Positions 1 through 11,887 are shown, numbered from the stretch's first letter. The stretch: 64,000 bases of DNA from Peronospora farinosa (GCA_947646735.1 CANTFK010000961.1:124001-188000); one strand, 5' to 3'. Program-made: numbers and translations. Notes: generated by a model from the letters alone, not told the origin.

Positions 1-331
1 TGAAATCATCCAATCATCAGTGTATGGTGTACTTAGTACTACTGTATCAGTTTTAGAACTGAAACCGTTACAACCGTCGTGTAACTCTGTTACAGATCCG
101 ATGACTCAAGCTTCTGTCACTTGATTAAAACCTGCTTTTGGCGCCGCTAAAAAATAGGTTTTTATTTTAAATCTGATTATAACCTACCTTACATTCCCCG
201 CTATGTCTCTCGATATTTTACTTTGCTAAGTCTCCTCACTGTGGAGTCCATCGCCTTTGTATACCATTCGAAGGGGATCGTCCATGCAGCTGTCTACCAA
301 TACACTGTTATGTGACACAACGTTACAGGAT
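1..331. other. intergenic, 3' flank of the glutamate synthase-like gene
   Basis: AT-rich sequence downstream of the minus-strand gene that ends at 332. I see no convincing coding exon, RNA gene or repeat. Confidence 0.5.
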
Positions 332-1954
332 TTAACCAAAGCGCTGGGTCTGAGACACCTCCGGGTGAAACCCTTCCTGCAAAAAATACTTTTCCACTGC
401 GTCTGCAACACCGCGGCCTTCATTTATCGCCCACACTACCAAGGACTGACCACGCCGGCAATCGCCAGCAGCAAACACGCCTTCCACTGACGTCTGGTAG
501 TCGCCGTACGCAGCACGAATATTGCGGCGCTGGTCGACCTCTAGACCAAGAGCCTCCGCAATCTTTTGCTCTGGGTGCACGAAGCCCATCGCGAAGAGTA
601 CCAGGTCGCACGGGATATGCTCCTCGCTTCCAGGAATTTCCGTGATAGTATTCGTCTTGGGGTCCTTGCCACCCCGCACGGTGACCACGTGAGTAATCTC
701 ACCCTTGTCGTTGCCTCTGAACGACTTTGTAACGCGAGCATACTGACGCGGGTCCTCACCGAACACAGAACGCACCTCGGCATGGCCATAGTCAACACCA
801 TAGATGCGGGGATACTCGGGCCACGGATTCCCCGGGGCACGTTGGGCCGGAGGTTGTGGGTTGTACTCCAGGTTAATCACCGATTTGCAACGCTGCCGCA
901 TGGACGTAGCAATGCAGTCTGTCCCCGTATCACCACCGCCAATGACCACAACATCTCTGCCTTCTGCAGTAACAAACTCACGGTCCCATCCACTTTGCAG
1001 CTTCCCGTCCACCGTCAGCAACAGCCGCTTTTGGTTCTTCGTGAGGAATTCCATGGCAAAGTGAATGCCCTTGAGATCCCGACCAGGAATGTCGACATCA
1101 CGCGGCACCGTAGAGCCCAGGGCCAACACGACGGCGCCATTCTTAGCTTGTAACTGCTCCACAGGCATATTGCCTCCGATCTCAGCGTTTGTGACAAACT
1201 CAATGCCTTCTTTCCGCAGCAGATCTACGCGACGATTTACCGTCTTCTTCTCCAGCTTCATGTTAGGAATACCGTACATAAGGAGGCCACCAATACGATC
1301 CTCCCTCTCATAGACTGTGACGTAATATCCCTTTTGATTCAGCTGATCGGCGGCTGCAAGACCAGCGGGACCAGACCCCACGACTGCCACTCGAAGGCCA
1401 TTACGACGTGGAATGCGTGGAACGATCCATCCCTCTTCAAAAGCGCGATCCACAATTGCATACTCTGTATTCTTAATAGTAACTGGATCGTCCACAAGTC
1501 CAGCAACGCACGCGGCCTCGCATGGTGCAGGGCACACACGCCCTGTAAATTCCGGAAAGTTGTTAGTCTTATGAAGTCGATCAATGGCCTCTTTCCAATC
1601 ATCACGAAACACGAGCTCGTTCCACTCTGGAATTAAATTATTTACGGGACAGCCCGTGTTTGTCTGACAAAAAGGAGTGCCGCAGTCCATACAACGGGCC
1701 GCTTGAATCTTACGCTCTGTCGGGTCACGGTGACTTGTGGTAATCTCATTCCAGTCGTGCACACGTTCAACCACATTACGGTATGGATCCGCCTCGCGTT
1801 TAAACTCAATAAAGGCGCGTGCGCTGTCAATTTGTCCCTTGGAGCCGTCACGTTTGTTGAACACGGGCTCAGAGATGGAGGAGGCACGACACAGCAACGA
1901 GGAAGCGCGAAAAGCCGCAATAGGACATCGACGCTGACGTACGACAGAATGCAT
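332..1954 (-). CDS. glutamate synthase small-subunit (GltD)-like, NADPH-dependent
   Basis: Single-exon protein of 540 residues matching the beta subunit of bacterial NADPH-glutamate synthase, which passes electrons from NADPH through FAD and 4Fe-4S centres. Visible features in order: N-terminal cysteine clusters ([23 protein letters not shown]) in roughly residues 85-145 that bind the 4Fe-4S centres; a first dinucleotide fold ([17 protein letters not shown], about residue 190) for FAD; a second ([13 protein letters not shown], about residue 340) for NADPH; and a closing [17 protein letters not shown] motif. Length is near the usual 450-500 plus an extra N-terminus. The open frame extends four codons upstream to a TTG, but the first ATG is at 1954. 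The first 30 residues are rich in Arg, Ser and Ala with no acids, so a mitochondrial presequence is inferred. The large subunit is not in the window. Related Fe-S oxidoreductases share this fold, so the exact reaction is less certain than the family. Confidence 0.93.
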   Translation of the reverse strand: MHSVVRQRRCPIAAFRASSLLCRASSISEPVFNKRDGSKGQIDSARAFIEFKREADPYRNVVERVHDWNEITTSHRDPTERKIQAARCMDCGTPFCQTNTGCPVNNLIPEWNELVFRDDWKEAIDRLHKTNNFPEFTGRVCPAPCEAACVAGLVDDPVTIKNTEYAIVDRAFEEGWIVPRIPRRNGLRVAVVGSGPAGLAAADQLNQKGYYVTVYEREDRIGGLLMYGIPNMKLEKKTVNRRVDLLRKEGIEFVTNAEIGGNMPVEQLQAKNGAVVLALGSTVPRDVDIPGRDLKGIHFAMEFLTKNQKRLLLTVDGKLQSGWDREFVTAEGRDVVVIGGGDTGTDCIATSMRQRCKSVINLEYNPQPPAQRAPGNPWPEYPRIYGVDYGHAEVRSVFGEDPRQYARVTKSFRGNDKGEITHVVTVRGGKDPKTNTITEIPGSEEHIPCDLVLFAMGFVHPEQKIAEALGLEVDQRRNIRAAYGDYQTSVEGVFAAGDCRRGQSLVVWAINEGRGVADAVEKYFLQEGFHPEVSQTQRFG

Positions 1955-3434
1955 TTGATAAAGCAAGAGAGAACGCAGATTCTAAAATTAATGGCTTCGT
2001 CCTTAATGACCAAGACGAGTGTTTGAGACCAAGCAATTTGTAAAATGACAAGTGTTGAACGAATTGCTGGATGTAAAATTGCGGTAGTTTGGATGATATT
2101 TTACAAAAAGAATTCATTTTTATTAGCACATATCCTTTTTTTAGAACGTCACGACATTTGATATGTCCGTTCTAAAACTATGTCTGCAGGATATTTAGGA
2201 GGTTACAGTTTATACAGGGACAGCAACATATAACATTTATATAAGAAAAGCTAGAAATTCTATGCTAAATACTCTATTTGGGTTCTCCTACCTGTCTATC
2301 ATTCAGTCTTCAGACCCTTAATGCTGCACACACTTGGCATGTGACTTGCCTTCCTTGAGGGATACTGCTTCCAATAATCTTTTTCATCAGGCTCATATCT
2401 ACGCTAGCTCGCATTAATAATATACTTGCAATTTTGCAAGGTCGCTGCTTAAAACTTGTCGAGCGTGCGGGACATTAGCGTTTCTAGTCATTGCCAAATT
2501 CAAACCTTTGATGCTTTTAAAGACATGTGCAACAAATTGTCATCATAGCTTGCTTCAACTTGACTACTTCAGCGCAACTGGCCCATCACATAAACTTAAA
2601 AAAAGGTTTACGAACAGAAAGGGACATCTCGATCGTGTGTGCGAACAGAGTTAGTTCTGCCACGTCGAGTGGGGATCCTTGAAGCAGACCAAAAGGAGAT
2701 TGTGAGAAAACAATAGACGAGGTTGGAGGTTGAACTTGGCCTTTTGAAGTGTTGCTATTTATGCACAACGCCTGTTTAGAGAAAGACAGGTTCTTGAACA
2801 TCAGTTCGACAATCTGCTGGAGCAGTGGACGCCTCAGATTAGTGTTTGTAGATTCTCCTGTGGAAATTTTAGCATTCATGAGATTTGTCTTGCTGCTTGC
2901 AAGCTGCAAGACGTGGTTTCTTTATCACGTTTAGCAAAAGATGATGAATTTCAACTGCAACGATAGACGCGCAGGATGTGGTAGTTACAGTAGCCACAGT
3001 TGGACCAAAAATTGCACCGCTGGGCAGCCACGCGCTTTAGTCACTATGTGAATTCGGTAAAACTAACGTGCCCTCTAGACGCAAGACGCAAAATTCAGCC
3101 ATACGCGAGCAAGGCACTGCAAATGTTCTCCCTGAACCTTGATTAATATAAGACCTGCAGCGTCTGGAGCAGCTCACTGTTTATCAAGATGCCAGCCACG
3201 TTGTATGTAGCTCACAAAAGCTGGATACTTGTATTAACAAAAATGCGTTCAACACGACAGAATTACCACGTTGCGAAAAGGAATTATGTGCATCTATATT
3301 AAACTTGCATGCTATCATACAACCACAAATATTTGTTGACTCAAATCATTTTTGCTGCATGATACAAGTCAGCACTAGTAATCTATCGCTCCGAGCTCAG
3401 CATACTGGCTTGTAATTTTGTAGGCCCCCAGCCT
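1955..3434. other. intergenic
   Basis: About 1.5 kb, AT-rich. A 107-codon open frame on the minus strand (2586-2909) has no ATG near its beginning and no recognised domain, so it is not called. The segment holds the 5' flank of the glutamate synthase-like gene (left part) and the 3' flank of the decayed minus-strand gene (right part). Confidence 0.4.
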
Positions 3435-4460
3435 GCATTTAAAGCCTTAACATTTGGTTGTATAGATCCTCACGAGTACCAGGCTGTCGCCGACTCGGCA
3501 TACTCCAGTCAGCATTATGCTTCATGCGCTGCTGCTCGATCTCGTAGGTCATAGGTGAGAGCGGTGGCATTTCGATTTCCATCAGCGCTGGCATCTTGCT
3601 TCATGCGCTGCTGCTCGATATGGCAGGTCATAGGTGCGCGCAATAGCATTTCAATTTTCATCAGGCTGGTATCTTGCGATCAAGCGGAACCATTGCAGCA
3701 CTAGGGTCACTCAAGCTATAAAGGCTGCGTCGTGGTCCGACTACATGACGACAATAGACTGGATTGCCATGACTGGATAAACAACGAGAGCTCGGAGTCG
3801 GTGAAAGACATCGTCATGACGGAGGCATTGCTGATTGCTGATGCTATTGCTCTTCGTACTGCCATTTCGACCAGTTGGTGCGGTAGAATAACAAATTCAT
3901 CTTTGCCCGACAGATCGAGCATGGTTTCCACTCTGGTTCTTGATGCTCGAGCCACGCAAAGCATCAGACTGGATGGCTACCATGACAGATATATTCTTCG
4001 CCTCGGCTTTTACCATTGCAGATGGAAGGTTAAACAGCGTATCCATCGTGCTGCGATAGTCGCCCACATGACCACATCAACTGATATGTCGTAAACGCTC
4101 CATAAACGCTTCAACCTAATTTGACAGTCTTCATGGTCGGAAGATGCAGCACAAGGACACGTTGCTGCGGACAATCAAGTTGTCATCAATCTGAGGGCAG
4201 TTTGCGCATGATTACAGACTCCTGGACATGGTATCTAAGGTGCTGGCCTTCAGTAGCCTTCGATACGCTTACGTAATCCATGTAGCAGTAGACTCAATTA
4301 CCACCTACCGTACGAGACAGCTTCCAAGATATGGTAAACGTGTCTGCCTTATCGTATACAGCACTGCACAATCAATAAGCAAATTGTCATCCAGAAAAGC
4401 CGCCAGCATCTATATCTCGTCGGTCTCGCGACGAGCATTAGTTACGCATGTTGTACGTCG
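3435..4460 (-). pseudogene. decayed protein-coding tail with a 79-base tandem duplication
   Basis: Read on the minus strand, 3452-3720 carries protein-like text in two frames: a segment ending LYNQMLRL-stop at about 3450, preceded by EIEQQRMK, and further up LYSLSDPSAAMVPLDRKIPA. The EIEQQRMK-coding block occurs twice, at 3519-3597 and 3598-3676, with a 79-base period. 79 is not a multiple of three, so the duplication itself breaks the frame. Farther upstream (3716-4460) frames stay open only for short stretches (for example LDLSGKDEFVILPHQ) with stops between them. I do not recognise the protein. A spliced gene is possible but the frame-breaking duplication argues for decay. Confidence 0.35.
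3519..3676. repeat. 79-base tandem duplication, two copies
   Basis: Copy 1 begins at 3519 and copy 2 at 3598. Both begin with gcttcatgcgctgctgctcg and stay similar, with scattered substitutions and a one-base gap, to the caggtcat and ttcatcag blocks near the ends. The divergence suggests it is not recent. Confidence 0.8.
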
Positions 4461-4826
4461 GTCAACGAGAAGTTAAAACTAATCATATCATCGTCATCAG
4501 CTCCTGCATTGCCGTAACGTCCGAGCAAAGCTTGAGTATTTCGCTTTCAATAGTAGTGGAGACGCTATTTTGACTTCCACAGTTGCACGTTGATGAGTTC
4601 CATAATATAGTGGTCCAAATGATGGTCCCTAAGATAACAACAATTATGGAGCTGATAACTCTCTTAGAAATTTTCTAAGTTTGATTCTGTATCATGATAT
4701 ATATACAATATGCAAGAGAATATTAAATATTGAAAATCAATTACCGCATACCTCTCTAATCTAATAATCTAATAATCTTATCAGGGTAGTCCCGTTTGGT
4801 ATTCCTTCTTCTTGAAGAGGTCAGTC
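4461..4826. other. 5' flank of the first OSCA/CSC1 gene
   Basis: AT-rich promoter-side sequence. It includes a short direct repeat near 4757-4785 (ctaataat units). No exon is seen. Confidence 0.4.
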
Positions 4827-7412
4827 ATGAGCACAACGCAGCAAGATGCTGCAGCGGCGAACGCCAACCCAAGTGGCACCATAAAAACCAGTGTTTCCAT
4901 CTATTTCTCCATATTAGTAGCGGGAGTGCTGCTTTTTGAATGTCTTCGTACACGTTTCCGTCATGTTTATGACAGTCGGCGTCAAGAGGAACACGTTTTT
5001 AACGTGTCTACTTTAAATCCGCCTCGTGATCGACCCTTTAGCTGGATTCTCACGGGTTTTCAAGTGTCGGATGATGAAATATTGCATAAATGTGGACTGG
5101 ACACGTTGACATTCATTCGGTTCTTGAGGCTAGGCCAGAAGTTGGCACTACTGGCTGTAGGCTGCTCGGCAGTACTATTCCCATTGTACGCAACGGCTTC
5201 AGTCACTACATCGACGGACCAAAGTTCAAGTGACCCACTAACACGGATTTCTATGAGTAATTTACCTGAACGGAGTGGTAGACTGTGGGCACCGACAGTC
5301 GTTGCATTCGTCATAGCGATATTCGCGATGCGATTGTTAGCCAAGGAGTACAAATTATACGTACGTTACCGCCATCGAGTGCTGAGCAAGATGGAGGCGC
5401 CTCAGTACTCAGTGCTTATGACTGACCTGCCACTGCATTTGCGGACGCGTCAAACGCTGGAAAAGTATATGTCCACGATTTTTCCTTCGTCGATTCGAAA
5501 TGTGTACGTGGCGCTGGAATGTGCTACATTGGAAAAACTTGTTGGGCAACGGGAAAAAGTACGTGGGGCTCTGGAACATGCACTGGTGAAGTGTGAGGTC
5601 TCCCGCAAAAGACCACGACATCGTGAAGGAAGGTCGTGGACGGGAATGCTCATGTGTAAACCTGGCAGTCGAGGGTACGAGGTGGATAGCATCGATTATT
5701 TCCAGGACCAACTGGCAACACTGAATGAAAAAGTCGCGCGAGAGATTTGCAGTATTGAAGACGCTCAGTCAAAGCTTGCTATTCAAATAGAGGAGCACGA
5801 ACGAGATATGGGTAGTTTTGATGATGAGGACGAATTGGAATTGTTGCAAACTGAAGCAGGGCGGAGAGAGACGAACACGAAATCAACTCAAGACGTAGAT
5901 CCAAAGAAAGCACCACTGTTGTCTCGTCGCGGTCGCGCGGAGCAGCTGCGGAATAGCTTTGGAAACAATGATGACGACGACATTGACGACAAGAAAGCAC
6001 GCCGGCAAGAGCAAGAAATGAATCAAGAAGAGCGTGAGCAGATCCGCAAGGAGCGCCCAATTAGGGCGATGAGACGAGCCGCATTTGTTTCGTTTACATC
6101 GCTCATGTCGACGCAGGTTGCACAACAGACCCTGCAGTCGGAGGATCTTGCTTGCATGGCTGTTATGCCAGCGCCTCATGAAGACGACATCAATTGGGGC
6201 AACATAGGGCTCCAATACCGCACTCGTGCCTTCGGTATGCTTATATCATCCTTAATTTCTGCGGTGATTGTGCTTTTTTGGACAATTCCGACTGCATTTG
6301 TGGCGTCTCTAGCCACTGTTGAATCTCTTCGTCGAGCGCTGCCTTTTTTAAACACAGCTTTTGACGAGTATCCGCTTCTTCAAGATATATTCAAGCAAAT
6401 TGCCCCGCTGGCTCTTGTAGCGCTGAGTGGTTTGGCGCCGATCGTGTTCAATTTCCTATCGGGGCGAGAAGGCCACCCGTCCAAAACTGAGGTTCGGGCA
6501 GCGTTATTCACAAAGTTGGGATACTTTCAGCTTGTTCAGATCTTCTTTGTCACTGTGATTGTGGGTACGATCTTGGACAGTCTCAAAGAGATTTTGGACC
6601 AGCCGAAGAAATTAGTGTCAATGCTTGGGCGTAGCATGCCTCAACAGTCGACATTTTTCATCTCGTACGTGATCGTGCAAACGGGACTTGGTCTGGTTCT
6701 GGAATTGTTACGTGTGGTTCCTTTGGTAATGTCTGCTCTTTTTGCACTTTTGGCACCAAAGCACACACGGCGTGAACGTAACTCGGCGTGGTTTGGCTTG
6801 CGCAATATCGGACAGACAGATCCTTTTGACCCAACCAATACTTTGGCCGATTGTTTTCTGGTGTTGTTAGTCACGCTCACGTTCGCACCAATCGCGCCTT
6901 TGGTTTGCTATTTTACCTGGTTCTTTTTCTTTGCGAGTGAAATTGTCTACCGCCGACAAGTACTTCGCGTGTACAAACCAACGTGCTTTGCACTTGGAGC
7001 TTACTGGCCACGCATGTTCAAGTTCTGCATTATTGCACTTGTTGTGGCGCAGCTGACACTTATTGGAATTCTGTCGCTCAAGCAGACAACCGTGCCTCCA
7101 ATTTTTGTAATTGTGCTCATCGTCATCGTGTTGCTGTTTAACTACCACGTGATCACACTTTATCCACGTGCGGCCAAGTATCTTCCACTAATGGACTGCG
7201 TGCGCTTGGATAGTGCACGAGGTCTTCATGAGCCGACAACACCAAAGTTTTTCTTTTTGGACAACGTTTATCGTCAGCCAGCAATGAACCAGCGAGTGCC
7301 CATTCGCGCCGACTATCGTATGCTAGTGAATGACTACAACGAGGAAACAGCTTTGTCGTCGTCTGAGATACATTCTTTGGAAGACCAGCAGGTGGTTATG
7401 AGTGCAGTGTAA
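4827..7412 (+). CDS. OSCA/CSC1-like (DUF221) mechanosensitive cation channel, paralogue 1
   Basis: Single-exon protein of 861 residues in the OSCA/TMEM63/CSC1 family of osmo- and mechanosensitive calcium-permeable channels. In order: one N-terminal membrane helix (about 24-42), the family motif FLRLGQKLALLAV with a second helix (about 105-120), a third helix near 160, a long cytosolic PHM7-type loop (about 185-460) carrying the conserved MTDLPLHLRT motif and a very acidic stretch, then a block of about eight to nine hydrophobic helices (about 470-780) including FWTIPTAFVASLATV, the usual RSN1_7TM region. The loop ends with AFVSFTS and the linker motif DINWGNIGLQYRTR. The frame extends five codons upstream to a TTG; the first ATG is at 4827. 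A second family member lies at 13736-16438 on the opposite strand. Localisation to the plasma or vacuolar membrane is inferred from the family. Confidence 0.92.
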   Translation: MSTTQQDAAAANANPSGTIKTSVSIYFSILVAGVLLFECLRTRFRHVYDSRRQEEHVFNVSTLNPPRDRPFSWILTGFQVSDDEILHKCGLDTLTFIRFLRLGQKLALLAVGCSAVLFPLYATASVTTSTDQSSSDPLTRISMSNLPERSGRLWAPTVVAFVIAIFAMRLLAKEYKLYVRYRHRVLSKMEAPQYSVLMTDLPLHLRTRQTLEKYMSTIFPSSIRNVYVALECATLEKLVGQREKVRGALEHALVKCEVSRKRPRHREGRSWTGMLMCKPGSRGYEVDSIDYFQDQLATLNEKVAREICSIEDAQSKLAIQIEEHERDMGSFDDEDELELLQTEAGRRETNTKSTQDVDPKKAPLLSRRGRAEQLRNSFGNNDDDDIDDKKARRQEQEMNQEEREQIRKERPIRAMRRAAFVSFTSLMSTQVAQQTLQSEDLACMAVMPAPHEDDINWGNIGLQYRTRAFGMLISSLISAVIVLFWTIPTAFVASLATVESLRRALPFLNTAFDEYPLLQDIFKQIAPLALVALSGLAPIVFNFLSGREGHPSKTEVRAALFTKLGYFQLVQIFFVTVIVGTILDSLKEILDQPKKLVSMLGRSMPQQSTFFISYVIVQTGLGLVLELLRVVPLVMSALFALLAPKHTRRERNSAWFGLRNIGQTDPFDPTNTLADCFLVLLVTLTFAPIAPLVCYFTWFFFFASEIVYRRQVLRVYKPTCFALGAYWPRMFKFCIIALVVAQLTLIGILSLKQTTVPPIFVIVLIVIVLLFNYHVITLYPRAAKYLPLMDCVRLDSARGLHEPTTPKFFFLDNVYRQPAMNQRVPIRADYRMLVNDYNEETALSSSEIHSLEDQQVVMSAV

Positions 7413-9927
7413 AAAATGGTTTTGACGGTGACGCCATTCGGAGGAAATAACGCAAAAGTAAGTACTGAACGGCGTGCTGTGTTTTACTAATTTGAAGACG
7501 TGCTACCATTTTAAATATTCGCACACATTTCAGCCGCTTTGCTGCGGGATTTTGCTTTTACCCGCTTGATATGTACCGATTCCTCATTGATAAACCAAAG
7601 TAAGGAGCAACTGATACGGTGGAAGCAGCTTCATCCTTTGCTACATCAGCCCCTGTGACTTTCATCTTGAAGTCGATCATTAGTACATTCCGGAGACGTC
7701 ATTCAATCTGTACTGTAAATGGGCAGCTTCAGCTCCCTTCCTTCGCTTGACAGTGTTCATAGGTATCATATACTGCAGCTGATTTTACACGAGCTGTTGT
7801 CGCGCAGAGCGAATCTTAATCCTCGAGGTGCATTGGCGCATCAGAAGTGTCTGCATCTTTTCCATTTGCTGTAACGAACTGCTTCCTGTCTCTCTCAGCA
7901 GCACGTTGTGTGGCACATTGGTATTCCGTCTGCAACACGAAATCGTCAAAGCAAATTAGGAAGCATCGATGGCTGCTATTCCATCATTCGCAAACGCTTT
8001 GACAAATCAACAAATGTCAATGACGAGTTGAAAACTACACGTTATTATTATACGATTGATCAGTGTTAAAAAGCTCTAGATTTCAATCTACATCCTTTCT
8101 TCAGAGTTGGATTATCTTGTAAACATCATTTCAATCGTAGTAATAGTCAGGATCTCATTCGAATCGACAGGTCAGAGCAAGGATGACTAAAATTCTCAGC
8201 ACATTTATAGCCACTACAGCCATTCAGCGAGATTCCCATTATGTCAAATTCATCATTCCATGTCTCTACAGTATTACACCATCACATTCATATATAGAAA
8301 ATGAAACACTATTCTTTTTGTTGAGAATCAGATAGGAGCGAAAGACTTTGATGGAAAATTTTCAACACAGCCTTGGAGGCGTTCAGTTGAACTATGCAAT
8401 AATTAAATCATCACCTTCTCAACACCACAAATATATCACAATTAATCGGCAAGCTCAGTTGGAAGGCAGCAGAAAGTGATTTTGTTTTCAGCAACAACAC
8501 GATGATTGCTTCAAAAATACATATTTTCCTTTCTTTCATCAACGCTTACGGTACAAGACAAACCGACATGTACAATTATATATATGGAAAGCAGACTCAG
8601 GCAGTATGAATACAACAGCAGTCCACATGGAGCAATTGCTTCTCGGAAGGTGTCCTAAGTTTGTGTCTCATCCTCATCCGTCATCCAAACACATATACAC
8701 ATATAACTCATACAAAGGATATGATCGATCAAACTAGCTCCAGTATCCTGGCAAAAGAACACCGGGTCTTTCGGCTGTGCTCAGCGTCGGTCATATGGGG
8801 AAAGAAGTTTGTCCTATCATCTCGATCAATGGAATACAACAGCGTTAAACGAACGAAGAAGAAAAATGATTTAGGAATGGATGCAGCATCTTGGATGAAA
8901 ACACCGCAGCCAGTCGTTTTTTCATGGTGAAGGTACGGATAAAGTACGACGATTACAAATAGTAGCTATTGTTTTGTCTCTCACGGTATCCTTACCATAC
9001 TCGGTACCTTTTACCGGTAAGTACCAGAGACCTGTCTATCTCGCTACCAGGAACCCAGCTCTTGCTTGACACAACAGCCTGATGATAAGAATGATACAGA
9101 AAACTCGATTAAATCCGTTTTATCATCTTGCACGCTACATCAACTCAAATTGCGAGAATGTTTTCGTCATTCCTTGAACTGTTTCTAAAGTTTGCGATAT
9201 GACGCTGAGGGTCAAAGCTTGTTGCTATGTCGCGGACTCGAGCAGAAGGGAGATTTGAAGAGCAAAATATGCACGGTCGAGACAAGTACCCACGTGGAAT
9301 CATAGGGTTTATTTACCTTATGTAGCTGCTCTGATAGTCAGTTCCTTTTCGTTGATTCATGCTATGAAATGGCCTATCAGAAATTGTACGCAAAGGCTCA
9401 GTTACAATAAGCTATAGAAGGAGTAGCGTGGCAGCAGCACTTTTACAATATATACAATGACCTTATCTACTTGAAAGATTACGACGACGTTACAATTGTG
9501 GTATAGGCAGCTTTGCTCAGATGTAATGTACAACGTGCACGATGCCGCTATTATGGCACACTTATAATCCGCGATCGCCTCTCTGTAATCGGCTCCATAC
9601 ATGAAATGGCTATAAGCTTGTCCTTATCCTTGCTTTATTATCAGCCGAATCATTGTTCAGTACGATTCGATTGCAATTCTAGTACAAGTAGATATCATAC
9701 TGTTGATAGTAATGCACATTACCTGCATGGAGCGCAATGGTCATGCGGGTAAAAACAATTATAAAGCCGCAAAAGAATCTAGTTTGCATATGTTTCTCAT
9801 GCCATTTTGATGCGTCTCCCTTCTAATTACGTGCTGGTGATATAGCTATCATGTACTGTATTATAACAATGTTGTCTATGATGATTACACTCGCTACTTA
9901 TAGAGTTCGGGTCACTTCTTCAGGTTT
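7413..9927. other. long intergenic region
   Basis: About 2.5 kb without a supported gene. An 89-codon plus-strand open frame at 8661-8930 has low-complexity, non-domain text and is not called. No tRNA or transposon end was recognised. There is a local near-palindrome of GGTAC and TTACC blocks at about 9002-9026. Confidence 0.4.
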
Positions 9928-9945
9928 TCATTTCTAGACTTTTTC
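9928..9945 (+). promoter_or_regulatory. candidate oomycete Inr/FPR core promoter
   Basis: The sequence tcatttctagactttttc fits the oomycete initiator pattern (TCATTYY followed by a short spacer and a T-rich flanking promoter region). It lies 54 bases before the ATG at 9982, a typical short 5' leader for the group. Assigned by eye only. Confidence 0.4.
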
Positions 9946-9981
9946 ACTTGTAAAACAAACGTTTTCGATTCAACTTTCACC

Positions 9982-10488
9982 ATGGACATGCGCACACTTT
10001 TCGTCCGAATAATGGTCACTTTATCCTTGAGCTTCTTTCATGTTGCCAATGCCAAGAGCGAAAACTTAGTTTCAATTCTGACTGTTTTACAAAGTCTTGA
10101 AGGAATGGATCAACCTGCAATGATTGAAAAGCTCATGACTACAGCAACATCTTACAACCAGAAACTAAAGGAAGTAAAACTCAAAGATAACGCGGAATAT
10201 GAAACATTAGCAACTGACTTTGACAGAATAAAAGATCAAGTAAACATCAAGGTTGTGGAGCAGGATGTTGTCATTAAGAACTTAAAGACTCATCTTCAAG
10301 AGGTTCATGCGTCTGAATGGTTGAAGGCTGCTGACGAACAGAAGCTTTTGAGGATAACGGGACAAACGGCAAAGGTGCTCAAGAAAAATCCGTCGCTGTG
10401 GTCACGTTTGTGGAACGTTTTGAAACTTCTCGTAGGCACCGGAATTGCCGCACTCATGTTTGCGGCTTTGTATGGGGTGTCTGAATAA
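9982..10488 (+). CDS. small secreted / single-pass membrane protein, family not recognised
   Basis: 168 residues, single exon, ATG in a good context (caccATGG). Residues 1-24 form a signal peptide ending in HVANA, with the hydrophobic core IMVTLSLSFF. Residues 25-135 are charged and helical, rich in Lys, Glu and Asp, with no cysteine and no RXLR or LxLFLAK motif. A single hydrophobic helix at about 145-163 (VLKLLVGTGIAALMFAALYG) sits almost at the C-terminus, followed by only a few residues. The layout predicts a protein exported to the ER and held by a C-terminal helix, with the helical part in the lumen or outside the cell. Codon use looks normal and the frame is clean. No function is assigned. 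It stands alone between two long intergenic stretches. Confidence 0.8.
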   Translation: MDMRTLFVRIMVTLSLSFFHVANAKSENLVSILTVLQSLEGMDQPAMIEKLMTTATSYNQKLKEVKLKDNAEYETLATDFDRIKDQVNIKVVEQDVVIKNLKTHLQEVHASEWLKAADEQKLLRITGQTAKVLKKNPSLWSRLWNVLKLLVGTGIAALMFAALYGVSE

Positions 10489-11887
10489 ATGGTGGAGATG
10501 GCTTGACGTCAATAGTGCTTTGAAACGTCTGCATTGATGGTAGTATACTTTGGACCCGTTATAAGCCCACAATTCTCTACGTACAGGCCGCGCAGTCCAT
10601 GCATGACACGCACACAAACGCAAAAAATAGACCGCTGACAGCCTACTTCGTTCGAGGAAGGCCGGCAGCGGTCTCATCTGCGTTTGTAAGACAGGCTTTG
10701 GATCCCGAACGACGCCAAGAACGTCACCTCAACGCCGGTTCGGGTGAGCGATGGATAAGGTCAGACTGTATCATGTACCTGGTGTCCATGGTACAGTTGA
10801 CCTCATCCTCACGACATTGACGTCAATATCCAGCTGCTCACGACTTTGCCACACACTAAGCACTGTCGGATGGCTTGATACCATCATGGTAATCATCGCT
10901 GTGTACATCCTGGACGCATATGAGGAAGACATGGCACAGCTTTTTTAATCACGTCAGCAACTTTTATTCTATTTTGTCATCGGATCGTAGACCGAAAGTT
11001 CACCGCAATTTTGATCAGCTCTCGGGTTGGCTTGACGAAGATCAAGACAGCAATGCCAATTGCGCATGTCACCTAAGCTGACGGCCTCACATTCCAGTTT
11101 TTTTTCGTGATGAGCAGTCTATGCTTCAATCAAAACCAAACAAGTTGCTTATCGTAGACACTGAAGTCGACTTGGAAACTACACGTTCTGGAAGCGATCG
11201 TGATTGTTATTGTACTTCTCGGACTTGTCAATATTGAATCGTGGGGTAAGCAGCTTAAGATTGGCGGGCAGGTCCAGCTGCACGCAATGGTGCCTTGAAG
11301 CTCCAAGATCTAGTGGAGGCCGCTGAATGGCAACAAACTGTGCAAACGAAGGACTTTTTTGCTGTGGCATGCGCATATTCAAGTCCTGCGTCAAAGCAAA
11401 GGAAGGTCAGTGACCTTAGACGATTCTATTACACAGCGCTTGTCGTAGACCTCTCCTGTTCAGATTGAACTTCCTTCAGATTCTTGGCGCAAGTTGTGGT
11501 ATTTGGTATCGTTGGCTTAAACATCGTAAACAACCATCACCACTTGCACCAAGAAACTTACAGCATCAGTGCGGAACTTTCATTCACGCAAGCTGTACAG
11601 AACTCTTTTGGATGTGAACAGTGGTGACACACATCTATATAATGAAATATTTTTCGATGCTTCTCCTTCATCTTCTCGTGAAAGCACATTGATCTTATTT
11701 GCGCATAAGTGAGTATGCTGTGCATTCAAAGCCGCCTTAAGACACCAAATCCATCCGACTTTCGATCAGTGGTCTCGCCAATCTTCCCAATCCACGTTCA
11801 AGCTTCGTAAAGGCACCAACTCCTTGCGAATCCTGCAATAGCGAATGTCATTAGCGAGAGAATAAGTGAGTAGTTGATAACTTTCCT
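10489..11887. other. intergenic, possible short decayed coding segments
   Basis: No gene is supported. Three short stretches can be read as hydrophobic helices: plus strand about 10880-10915 (TIMVIIAVYIL), plus strand about 11190-11215 (IVIVIVLLGLV), and minus strand about 11040-11065 (AIGIAVLIFV). These could be relics of small membrane proteins like the one at 9982, or chance. None has a full frame with a signal peptide. Confidence 0.3.

Noticed and set aside
2586..2909. 107-codon minus-strand frame (LRRPLLQQIVELMFKN)
   Set aside because: No ATG near its start, no family and no clear splice partners; could be an exon but the evidence is too thin.
8661..8930. 89-codon plus-strand frame
   Set aside because: No domain, no promoter signal and no conserved-looking text; length is compatible with chance.
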